Source: Scalesia atractyloides
Lineage: Eukaryota; Streptophyta; Magnoliopsida; Asterales; Asteraceae
Assembly: GCA_947069175.1 (NCBI GenBank)
Contig: CAMTDV010000028.1
Span: 64,129,660-64,193,659, forward strand
Direction of reading: 5' to 3'
DNA length: 64,000 bases
The stretch's first letter is position 1. Each line of letters starts with the position of its first letter. The translations under genes and the position numbers were made by a program. The notes under the pieces are model-generated. The model was given only the letters and a program-made list of their open reading frames with translations. It ran no database searches and was not told where the DNA came from. Positions 48,396 to 58,105 of the stretch are shown here, in pieces.

Positions 48396-49240
48396 TTGTT
48401 TTCTGTCAACTCTAGGAAACCAATGAGTTTTATAGTCAATCTTAGATCAACCGGTTGCGCCAAAACTGAAAACCGTAATCGGCTATTCAACCGTCTAAAA
48501 CGTTTGAATAATCGCGAATTCTGGTTTATAACCGATGCACCGACGATTCTAATCAATTCAGACTTGAATTAACTTAAATTCTGATGATGATCGGTTTTAT
48601 AACCGAAGATATTCAATATCTGAATTACTTCAATCAAAGACCTCTCTCGCGACTCAGAAACATTCTACAAACCTGCCATTTCACTTTCGTCATACATTCA
48701 GTTCATCAGAATAGTTTATTTTACTCGCCGGAAAATTTCTGCAAGTCGCCGGAAAACCGTATTCTCCATCAAAACGGTAAGTCTTTCAATACCTTCGTGG
48801 TTTATCAATTGTTAAGTTATTTCTAACTCAGACCCTTCAATCGAAATCAATTTCAGACGTCAATATCAGATAATTCCAGTTCGCCGGAAAACTTCTGGAA
48901 ATCCTTATTTTCAGCTGTGAAACGGTATGGACATTCAAACACTCTGTTAACGCTTGTTTAGCACTTCAATTCCACGATTAGCTAATCAAAACGGTTAATT
49001 TGCTTGCTCAGTTGAAGTTCATAAAAACAGAGCCGACGCCTTGCCGGAATTCTGAGTTAAATTATTCCTCCGGTATGTTTGTTTCCAACACCGTCTTTGT
49101 CATTTCATCTTAGTCTTATGAATGTGTTAATCGTTTTAAAACAAGAAACAGATGGGTAATTTGCTGTCTGTAAAAATTTACGGAGAAGATGAACTGTGCT
49201 AACATTATAAGGATAATTAAAATCGGTATTTTAAACGGGT

Positions 49241-49651
49241 TAGACACACAGTCCAGCGGTGGATTGTGTGCAAATAATACGCACACGCCGCGAGTTCGAT
49301 CCCTGATACACGCACCCTCTCTGTAATAAAGACGTTTTATTTTTCTAACTGAACCGGGTTAACTTACGTTAGTTGTTAAGTATAATAAAATTTGTATATT
49401 AACCAAGTTAGACACACAGTCCAGCGGTGGACTGTGTGTAACGTTAAAGCACAGGTCCCGGGTTCGAGAACTGTTAGTGACACCGGTTCGATGATTTAAA
49501 ATGTTTTTGAAAATAAAAGAATTTTGGATAAGCTGAGTTAATATATAAGTATAATTAAAAACAGAATTATTTCGGGTTAGACACGTAGCTCAGTTGGTAG
49601 AGCTGCGTGCACGCGTACGGGAGGTCTCGGGTTCGAGCCTCACCCAGCGCA
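49241..49651 (+). promoter_or_regulatory. Three tandem tRNA-like modules, LTR C
   Basis: Starts at 49241, 49409 and 49578 (spacing 168, 169). Module 1's hairpin has TGGATTGTGTG, a C-to-T change that keeps a G-U pair in RNA. B boxes: GAGTTCGATCC, GGGTTCGAGAAC, GGGTTCGAGCC. Module 4's A box TAGCTCAGTTG is intact. Confidence 0.8.
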
Positions 49652-51019
49652 TGCAATTACACAATAAACCGGTCAAACAGTCAAAGTCAAAAAGTCAACG
49701 GTCAACCCAAAAAGTCAACATATTTTTATATTTTTAATTATTTAATTTAATTTAAAAATCAATTAAAAATACTTAAAAATAATGTTTTTAAAGATAGGAA
49801 ATAGCCTTAAACTCACAAAAATATATCTAAAAATTCTATTAAAATCATTAATAAAATCCACTCATTTACTATATTTTCCGTTATTATTTAGGTTAGTTAA
49901 TTCTCGTTGTTCAGCTCTTCCAACTCGTGCGCATCTCACCATCTCCAATCAAACGCACCCAATGTGAGTGAATCTTTACAAATTCCCCGTTTTAATCACG
50001 TTTTTGGGGTGTATCATGTGTCTTGCTATTTATTATATTTAAATCATTGTGCATACATCATATCATGAACAAATGTGTATTCAGCTTGTTTCAACTGTTT
50101 GTGTGGTTATTGTTAGATTTAATTTATTATTTTCAGTACATGCAATTTCATAGGCCGCCTCTCCCCATTACATTATGAGCGTTGAGCATGTTCCCCATTA
50201 CATTATGAGCGTGAACCTGGAGTGCCAACATACGATCGGCTCCGTTTGATTGAGCATTGATCGCACAGACATTTATCATTTTCAGTACATGCAATACGAT
50301 CGGCTCCGTTTGATTGAGCCTTGATCGCACCGTTTCATTCATGTTATTTATTGTATGATGTTGGTATGTTATCATATGTTGTTGTATGTTATAGTTGTGA
50401 TTGCTATTGCTATTGTTTGATTATTTACATTTGCTCACTTATGATTATTGCACAATTTTTCATTGATAAACTATAAGAAAATCAATAATAAATGTTTATC
50501 TAACAAGGTTCACTCGCCAACTTATGTTGACCTAAAAACCCCCATTTTTACACATGATACAGGTGAACCAGCTGGAGCAAGAAACACATAGGATTGGCCT
50601 AGAAGAATAAAATGATTTAGAGCTTGGAATTGTTTAGTTGGTTATTTTCTTTGTATTTTTATGGACATGTTTGGATTATTGGGAATGTATTTTTGACTTT
50701 AATAAATATGAAACATATTAGTATATATCATGAGCTTTGGTGATAACCCAATTATGCCCCGACTCATATTCCGCTGCGGGTCGGGGTGTGACAGCTAACA
50801 CATGCGAACCATATGAAAAACCCGGTAATCATGGGGGCCCACATGATTACGAAGGTGAAGTATGGCGGCAAGCAAGGCCCAATTACGAGCAAAGCCCAAG
50901 ACATCCTATGGATGTAGTAGATTTATTATTCTATATTTATTTTATGAATGTTCATTCCTAAATACGACACATGATCCCTAAAACATCCAACTCATACTCT
51001 TGATATGTATTCCTTGTAG

Positions 51020-52405
51020 ATGTCTTCTAGTCTCGCTCGTAGGAAGATGAGATCAGGAAAAGCCCGCGAGCGCATGGCTGCCCAAATCGCCCAACAAATG
51101 GCTGCAGTAATACCCAACATTGTAGTTCAAGTTCAGCAAGCCCTTACCGCTAATCCCATCAACCAAGAAGATCAATATGTTATCAACCCTCCCCCAAATA
51201 CCACCAAATGCACCTTCAAGCATTTCAAATCCTGCGACCCTCCAAAATACGAAGGGACTGAAGGTGTCACCGCTCTCCTCCATTGGTTTGAAGAAATGGA
51301 AAACACTTTTCTAAATTGCGATTGCCCCGATGATCGCAAAGTGCGATATGCTACTGGTCTTTTATATGGAATAGCACTTACTTGGTGGAATACAGAGAAG
51401 GCCAAACGAGGCGTTGAAGATGCTATTACTTTGACTTGGGAAGAGTTGAAGGAAATCATGACAAGACGGTTTTGCCCAAGGAGCGAAATCAAGAAATTAG
51501 AGGATGAGTTCTATTCGTTGAAACAAAAGGAAGGCGACCACACCATATACAACAAGAGATTCCTCGATTTAAATCAAATGGTTCCCAACTTGTTCACTCA
51601 TCTCTACCGTTTGATCGAGCACTACATTCGAGGTCTTCCTTCAAAAATTCAAGACTCTGTAATAAGTACCACACCTGCAACCTTGAAAGCAGCAATGGAG
51701 TTAGCTACAGAGCTCACCGAGAACTGCATACGGAATAAAGACTTCAAGGAGGAGAAGAAGAAGGATAAAGCATCGACTGAAACCTCAAACTCCACCCAAA
51801 CCGAATCCCCTTCTCAACCCACTTTTAAGAGAAAACGAGATGGGCAACTTTTTGCTGTCACACAACGTAATCAACCAATTTCACAAGCCATACCCATCCA
51901 AGCTATCCCAATCACTCAAGTAGCACCCAACTCAACTTACCCAAATAAGAAACCATACCTTGGACCTCACCCTCGATGTAACACCTGTTTTTATCACCAT
52001 CCCCCTACCTTACCTTGTCGACTATGTGCGAATTGTGGACGCTATGGTCATTTGAGCAAGGTTTGCCGCACCCCTCAAAACCAAATCTCACCCCCTACTC
52101 AAAACATGATCCAAACCTATCAACAACCCCAATACCCCACGTTACCTTATGTTCGAGCTTGTTTTAATTGTGGCGACCCTACCCACTTTAGAAACACGTG
52201 CCCTCGATTGGTTAACATCATAAACGCTCAAGCTCAATCAAACCCAGTTAACCAAGCAAATCAAGAAAACCTAATCACTAGGCCACCAGCAAGAGGAAGA
52301 GTTTTCAACATCAACGCCAATCCTGTCGAAGATAATGACGGCCCAAACAAAACCACCCAACTAGTCCCCTTCACCGAAAATCAAGATTCAACTCCAACCG
52401 CTTAG
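51020..52405 (+). CDS. gag: Intact Ty3/gypsy Gag (461 aa)
   Basis: A single intact ORF and the only uninterrupted transposon protein here. Residues about 60-200 match the Retrotrans_gag core (CDPPKYEGTEG, LHWFEEMEN, ALTWWNTEKAKRG, LTWEELKEIMTRRFCPRSE, LKQKEGDHTIYNKRF). A charged linker follows (EEKKKDKAS). Zinc knuckles are C336-X2-C339-X4-H344-X4-C349 and C381-X2-C384-X4-H389-X4-C394, with an extra Cys/His-rich stretch before the first. It forms the particle and binds genomic RNA. The frame stops at TAG (52403-52405) with no protease or RT beyond, so the element is Gag-only by structure, not through an internal stop. ATG 51020 follows the untranslated leader and matches the usual Gag start. 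Intactness suggests selection or youth. Confidence 0.92.
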   Translation: MSSSLARRKMRSGKARERMAAQIAQQMAAVIPNIVVQVQQALTANPINQEDQYVINPPPNTTKCTFKHFKSCDPPKYEGTEGVTALLHWFEEMENTFLNCDCPDDRKVRYATGLLYGIALTWWNTEKAKRGVEDAITLTWEELKEIMTRRFCPRSEIKKLEDEFYSLKQKEGDHTIYNKRFLDLNQMVPNLFTHLYRLIEHYIRGLPSKIQDSVISTTPATLKAAMELATELTENCIRNKDFKEEKKKDKASTETSNSTQTESPSQPTFKRKRDGQLFAVTQRNQPISQAIPIQAIPITQVAPNSTYPNKKPYLGPHPRCNTCFYHHPPTLPCRLCANCGRYGHLSKVCRTPQNQISPPTQNMIQTYQQPQYPTLPYVRACFNCGDPTHFRNTCPRLVNIINAQAQSNPVNQANQENLITRPPARGRVFNINANPVEDNDGPNKTTQLVPFTENQDSTPTA

Positions 52406-52429
52406 TTTTTATGTTTTTCTTTACGTTAT

Positions 52430-54330
52430 CTCAATTTCCCCGTATCCCAGTTATAAATTGGAATCTTATCCAAGGATCCTAATGCGAATTACTATTTCAG
52501 TTTGTTTATGTTTTAAAGTCACATAAAACTAATCATAACTTAGGGTTAAGCCAATGAAAATTTGACAAGAATATGGTGGATACGCCGCTGGTACTTCCTA
52601 TATATAAGTATTCTTGCCAAAGGATCAGAGGCATTATCTGGCGGTTATGAGAAGTTCCATGTAGAATTTAGTATTGTCTCAATTGAAGTTTGTTTTGTAC
52701 TCACTGATTTAGCATTTATAGCATCTTATCATTTAAAGAAAATGGATTGTGTTCCATTTTCTACATAGACTAACCTCTCCATCACAACAAACGAGAGAGG
52801 TATTGTCATCATTCAAACATGGATACTATCAGAATTAAGACTCAAGTTTTGGTTGTTGTGTTTGTTTTAGAGTCACATAGAACTAATCATAACTTGCGGA
52901 TAAAGTTAATGAAAATTTGATAAGAATATGGTGGATACGCCGCTGGTACTTCCTATATATAAGTATTCTTGTCAAAGGATCAGAGGCATTATCAGGCGGT
53001 TATGAGAGGTTCCATGTAGGATTTAGTATGTTTTGGTCGAAGTTTGTTCATCATACATTTCAGCGTATTTCAATTTCATCATTTAAAGAAGTTGAGCTAT
53101 GTCTCACTTCCACAAGGACTAACCTCTCCATCACAACAAACGAGAGAGGTATTGTCATCATTCAAACATGGATACTATCAGAATTAAGACTCAAGTTTTG
53201 GTTGTTGTGTTTGTTTTAGAGTCACATAGAACTAATCATAACTTGCGGATAAAGTCAATGAAAATTTGACAAGAGTATGGTGGATACGCCGCTGGTACTT
53301 CCTATATATAAGTATTCTTGCCAAAGGATCAGAGGCATTATCAGGCGGGTATGAGAAGTTCCATGTAGGATTTAGTATTGTTTTGGTTGAAGTTTGTATT
53401 ATACTCACTGATTTAGCATTCATATCATCTCATTATTTAAAGAAATTGGATTGTGTTCCATTTTCTACATAGACTAACCTCTCCATCATAACAAACGAGA
53501 GAGGTACTGTCATCATTCAAACATGTATACTATCAGAATTAAGACTCAAGCTTTGGTTGTGTGATTATTTATGTTTTAGAGTCACATAGGACTAATCATA
53601 ACTTACTGATAAAACCAATGAAAATTTGACGAGAATATGGTGGATACGCCGCTGGTACTTCCTATATATAAGTATTCTTGCCAAAGGATCAGAGGCATTA
53701 TCAGGCGGTTATGAGAAGTTCCATGTAGGATTTAGTATTGTCTTGGTTGAAATTTGTGTTACATTCACTGATTTAACATTCATATCATCTCGTCGTTTAA
53801 AGAAATTGGATTGTGTTCTATTTCAACATAAACTAACCTCTTCATCATAACAAACGAAAGAGGAACTGTCACCATTCAAACATGTATGCTATCAGAATTT
53901 TGACTCAGATATTGGTTGTTGTGTTTATTTATGTTCTAGAGTTACATCATAGAACCAATCATAACTTACTGATAAAACCAATGAAAATTTGACAAGAATA
54001 TGGTGGATACGCCGCTGGTACTTCCTATATATAAGTATTCTTGCTAAAGGATCAGAGGCATTGTCAGGCGGTTATGAGAAGTTCCATGTAGGATTTAGTA
54101 ATTTCTTGGTACATTGGTTGTGGTGTTTATTTATGTTCTAGAGTTACATCATAGAACCAATCATAACTTACTGATAAAACCAATGAAAATTTGACAAGAA
54201 TATGGTTGATACGCCACTGGTACTTCCTATATATAAGTATTCTTGCCAAAGGATCAGAGGCATTGTCAGGCGGTTATGAGAAGTTCCATGTAGGTTGTAG
54301 TATTAGAAATTTTGTTTTAGGATATAACCT
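52430..54330 (+). repeat. Six-copy tandem repeat in place of pol
   Basis: A core of about 118 bp (ATGAAAATTTGACAAG ... GAAGTTCCATGTAGG) starts at 52554, 52909, 53258, 53618, 53981 and 54183 (spacing 355, 349, 360, 363, 202). The spacers are also repeated (CTAACCTCTCCATCACAAC, ATTAAGACTCAAG) but vary more. The core can pair TTTGACAAGAATA with TATTCTTGCCAAA about 35 nt downstream. Each copy contains a short ORF (MTRIWWIRRWYF), probably incidental. Confidence 0.9.
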
Positions 54331-54579
54331 TATCTTTCCAAGCATATCAAAACTCTTGCGCAAGAAATCATACTTAGTGAATCAACTCTGCTTATCAATA
54401 TTTTTACTATCGGCAACAAAAAGCGATTCCTGTAGCAGGGAACTTAACCCTTACAAGGGACGTTACCGCCTCAAACAAAAATTTAAACTCTTACTCTTTT
54501 TCTAAGTATGTAACTGTCAAACTAAACACCATCCTTTTTAGACAAATACGTCACTACTTAAATTTCGGGACGAAATTTC

Positions 54580-54596
54580 TAAAAAGCAGGGGATAC
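54580..54596 (+). other. Polypurine tract region
   Basis: AAAAAGCAGGGGATAC directly precedes LTR D (54597). Upstream TTTCGGGACGAAATTTCT is the segment commonly seen before plant gypsy 3' LTRs. Confidence 0.75.
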
Positions 54597-54780
54597 TGTA
54601 ACATCCGTCAAAAACCGGATTTACCAAACCCGCTCCGTTTATTAACCGAACAATCAGTTAAAAATTTCGTTGCGTATTTAATGCCCAAATTATTTTTAAA
54701 CGATACATAATTAATAAGTATATTGGAATATATAATTTATATTTGAAAAAGTATTTAAAATAATGAAATAAAAATAAAAG

Positions 54781-54860
54781 GCTGCAGCCGGGTTTCGAAC
54801 CCGGGTCAACCGGTTATCAGCAAAGCCTTAACACACACGCGCTCAACCACTCCGCCACTT
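54781..54860 (-). promoter_or_regulatory. Antisense tRNA-like module, LTR D
   Basis: Minus-strand A box TGGCGGAGTGG, followed by TTGAGCG, and T-arm CCGGG-TTCGAAA-CCCGG. Confidence 0.75.
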
Positions 54861-55573
54861 GTGTTTCTTGTTCATTACTGGAAACAATTGATACATAACA
54901 TAAATCTCGAATTCAAAACTGACGCGCCCAATCGCAGTCGTCGGAAATCCCGACGATTTCGCCGAGATTGGACGGTTTCTTCTGTTTTAACCGAAGCCTT
55001 AACTATTACATCGGTTATAACCGACGTCTGAACCCGCGACGCAAGTCATAACCGCCGGAAAATTTTTGACCGACGAATCAAGACGGAAAACGGACCAAAT
55101 TCGTCGATGTCCTGCCCTATAAATACACCCTCTAACTTCTGTTAGCTTTTTCGCTCACAATCACACTCTTTCCCGACGTAATTTCACTCGCCGGAAAACT
55201 TCTGCAACTCGCCGGAAAACCGAACCCCTTCACCTCTGTGCCTTACTCTAAAAACTGAACACCCAGAGCTCATACCGAAGCCACGCACACTTATCTAAAG
55301 CTCCCTGAAGACCCTCTGCCGCAAGACACACGTCGCCGGAATAATCTGCTGTCATCGGAGTTTCGCCGGCGAAACAGAGGAGTCCTGTTCGGTATATCTT
55401 ACACTTAATCTCTCATTCTTTTTATTAATCTCACATGTAATTTATCACAACACCCTAAAGAACTTGATTAAATCGTCGAACCAGTCGGACATTGATTCTC
55501 GCTGAAGCTTAACGAAGAAGATGAAGTCTTCAGTTGTATATATGTTTAATTTAAATCAAGATATATCTCGGGT

Positions 55574-56154
55574 TAGACACACAGTCCAGCGGTGGACTGT
55601 GTGCAAATAAAAAACGCATACGTCCCGAGTTCGATTCTTGTCCCACGCACACTCGCCTTAATAAAAATGTTCCTTTTTTTAACTGAACCGGATTCATTGC
55701 AAATAGATGTTAAGTTTAATAAAAACCTGAATAATAACCAAGATAGACACACAGTCCAGTGGTGGACTGTGTGAACGTTTAAATCACACGTCACGAGTTC
55801 GAGTCCAGACTACCGCACCGGTCCTGACAATTATCAAACTTTTTATATAAGGCAGAAATGAAATTATTTAGTTTGTATATAAGTATAATAAAAATCAGAT
55901 TATTTACCAAGTTAGACACACAGTCCAGCGGTGGACTGTGTGTTAACCTAAACCACAGGTCCCGGGTTCGAGACCTGTGGAGAGCACCGAGCGAGTCATT
56001 GAAATCGTTTTTGAAATAAATGATTTTCGGATTAATTCAATTAGTATATGAATATAATTAAAAACAGAAATATTTCGGGTTAGGCACGTAGCTCAGTTGG
56101 TAGAGCTGCGTGCACGCGAACGGGAGGTCTTGGGTTCGAGATTCACCCGGCGCA
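55574..56154 (+). promoter_or_regulatory. Four tandem tRNA-like modules, LTR D
   Basis: Starts at 55574, 55744, 55913 and 56091. Hairpins CACACAGTCCA / TGGACTGTGTG in modules 1-3. B boxes GAGTTCGATTC, GAGTTCGAGTCC, GGGTTCGAGACC (inside CCACAGGTC / GACCTGTGG), and GGGTTCGAGATTC. Module 4 A box TAGCTCAGTTG. Confidence 0.8.
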
Positions 56155-57077
56155 CACAATTATACAATAAAATCGGTCAACAAGTCAACGGTCAACAAGT
56201 CAACAGTCAAAAATCAACAATTTTTTTATTACTTTTATTTAATTATTTACATTAAAAATACTTAAAAATAACATTTTTAAAGTTAGAAAATAGCATTAAA
56301 CTCACAAAAATATATCCAACAATCCTACTAAAATTGATTAATAAAATCCGCTTATTTACCGAACCATTATGCCATTATCTAGGTTAGTTTCACTCGTGGT
56401 TAAAACCAACTTCGTGCGCATTCAACATCATCAACCGAACGCACCCAATGTGAGTGAATCTTACAACTCCCCTTTTTAATTACACGTTTTGGGGTGTGTC
56501 ATGTGTCACTAAAATTAACTCGTTTATTTAAACTTGTGCCATACCATATTGTGATCTAAACTTAGAATGTATATATTGTTTGTAGTTATGTATTTTATAT
56601 TGTCAAGTATATGCAAATCATTCATTAGGCCCATCAGTTCCTCGTGGGAGACGAGTTGAGCAACGCGTGCCTCAAAACAATTATTATTGTATGTGTGTGC
56701 ATTATTTAATATTAAGTGATTGGTGAATAAGTCTACATCTATATTTACTCATATGTGGTTGTGCACTTTATTTTATAATCAATTCAATAAATTTGTTCAA
56801 ATGTTTTTCATAGGATTCACTCGCCAACTTTTTGTTGATCCAAAAACCATTTTTACACATGATACAGGTGAACAAGATGAAGCAAGGAAAACATAGGAAA
56901 TGCCTTAGAAGAAAACAATGAAGTCTAGAATGATGTTTAGGACATGATGTAATTATGATTGTATGTTTCCCTTTAAATTGTAATAATGAATATGAAACGT
57001 TATAAAAATGTCATGAGCTTTGATGATAACCCAATGATGCCCCGATCACCTTTTCCGCTGCGGGTCGGGGTGTGACA

Positions 57078-57664
57078 GATTGGTATCAGAGCCATGACTA
57101 TAGGGATATAGGATAGGTTATTAGACCCTTAGAGCCTATACTATAGTTGACTAGATTTTTATTGTTTATGTGGTTACATGCAAACTTATGATATTTATTT
57201 GTTTCATATTTGTTTATACTTACAGTCAAACATACATACTTACATACACATTCATCATACATATTTCAATGTTCATATATTCAAATCATCTTCATACTTT
57301 CGTTATTCAAAGATTTTGTCGCAATTTTCAAATCTCATCAAAGTAAGTTCTGCGACGGGCATGTAGTAACTGGAAGGGTACAAGTACCGGTAGTCGGAAT
57401 GTCCTGTCTAGGTTGGCATTCGTATAAATCCAATATAACGGACCAGTTTGCCTACCTGGGGACTAACGATGAGAGTACGAAGGACCTATTAGGCCAAAGC
57501 ATGCCACACCAAACGTCGTTCGAACTAACCCCACTTTGAGGTGTCACCGTGTCCATACCTAGGACACATTCCGAATATCATACGTTACATATTTCTCGAT
57601 TTTCTCCGGGTTTTAGTGTACGTAACCAGGCTAACACATGCGAACCATATGAAAAACCCGGTAT
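57078..57664 (+). other. Second PBS (57081-57092) and leader, copy 2
   Basis: TGGTATCAGAGC follows LTR D, then the same leader as 47507-48124 without the nested LTR. It continues to AAAAACCCGGTATTCATGGG, where it joins LTR sequence. Confidence 0.9.
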
Positions 57665-58105
57665 TCATGGGAGACGAGTTGAGCAACGCGTGCCTCAAAA
57701 CAATCTATTATTGTATGTGTGTGCATTATTTAATATTAAGTGATTGGTGAATAAGTCTACATCTACATTTACTCATATGTGGTTATGCACTTTATTTTAT
57801 AATCAATTCAATAAACTTGTTTAAATGTTTTTCATAGGATTCACTCGCCAACTTTTTTGTTGATTCAAAAACCATTTTTACTCATGATACAGGTGAACAG
57901 GATGAAGCAAGGAAAACATAGGAAATGCCTTAGAAGAAAATAATGAAGTCTAGAAAGATGTATAAAACATGTTGTAATTATGATTGTATGATCTTCTTTA
58001 AAACTGTGATAATAAATATGAAACGTTATAACAAATGTCATGAGCTTTGATGAAAACCCAATCATGCCCCGATCACCTTTTTCCGCTGCGGGTCGGGGTG
58101 TGACA
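57665..58105 (+). repeat. Truncated LTR E (3' LTR, last ~440 bp)
   Basis: Begins within the GTGGGAGACGAGTTGAGCAA repeat of the LTR and ends GTGTGACA at 58105, followed by the target duplication ATAGA. It matches the 3' part of LTR B more closely than LTR D. Confidence 0.88.

Larger units (their letters stand above)
48130..50793 (+). mobile_element. Nested solo LTR C, TSD GCTAA
   Basis: TGTAACATTTGTC (48130) to GGGTCGGGGTGTGACA (50793), 2664 bp, with duplications GCTAA at 48125-48129 and 50794-50798. The uninterrupted sequence (CCAGGCTAACACATGCG) is preserved at 57628, confirming the insertion site. A diverged member of the same family. It has a CCCCATTACATTATGAGCG duplication (50162-50210) and a duplicated CGATCGGCTCCGTTTGATTG (50234 and 50298). 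Confidence 0.93.
54597..57077 (+). repeat. LTR D, 2481 bp
   Basis: TGTAACATCCGTC ... GTGTGACA. TATA box CCCTATAAATACAC near 55118. It resembles solo LTR A more than LTR B: four sense modules, and the same GCCTTACTCTAAAAAC and TGTATGTTTCCCTTTAAATT stretches. It is followed by a PBS rather than by host sequence. Confidence 0.92.
44963..58105 (+). mobile_element. Composite Gag-only Ty3/gypsy element, TSD ATAGA
   Basis: Outer ends are TGTAACATCC (44963) and GTGTGACA (58105), with target duplications ATAGA at 44958-44962 and 58106-58110. The interrupted host sequence (TGTAATAGATCAGCATC) is intact in the sister array units. Order: LTR B, PBS and leader, nested solo LTR C, rest of leader, gag, six tandem repeats, PPT, LTR D, second PBS and leader, truncated LTR E. 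No protease, RT, RNase H or integrase is present, so it would depend on an autonomous relative. Confidence 0.9.

Noticed and set aside
48017..48556. Short ORFs around the start of LTR C
   Set aside because: They cross the leader/LTR boundary or run antisense in LTR sequence with no domain.
52562..54505. Repeated MTRIWWIRRWYF ORFs as a peptide family
   Set aside because: They restart in each tandem unit with differing C-termini, and pairing-preserving changes suggest RNA or DNA structure rather than coding. Not fully excluded.
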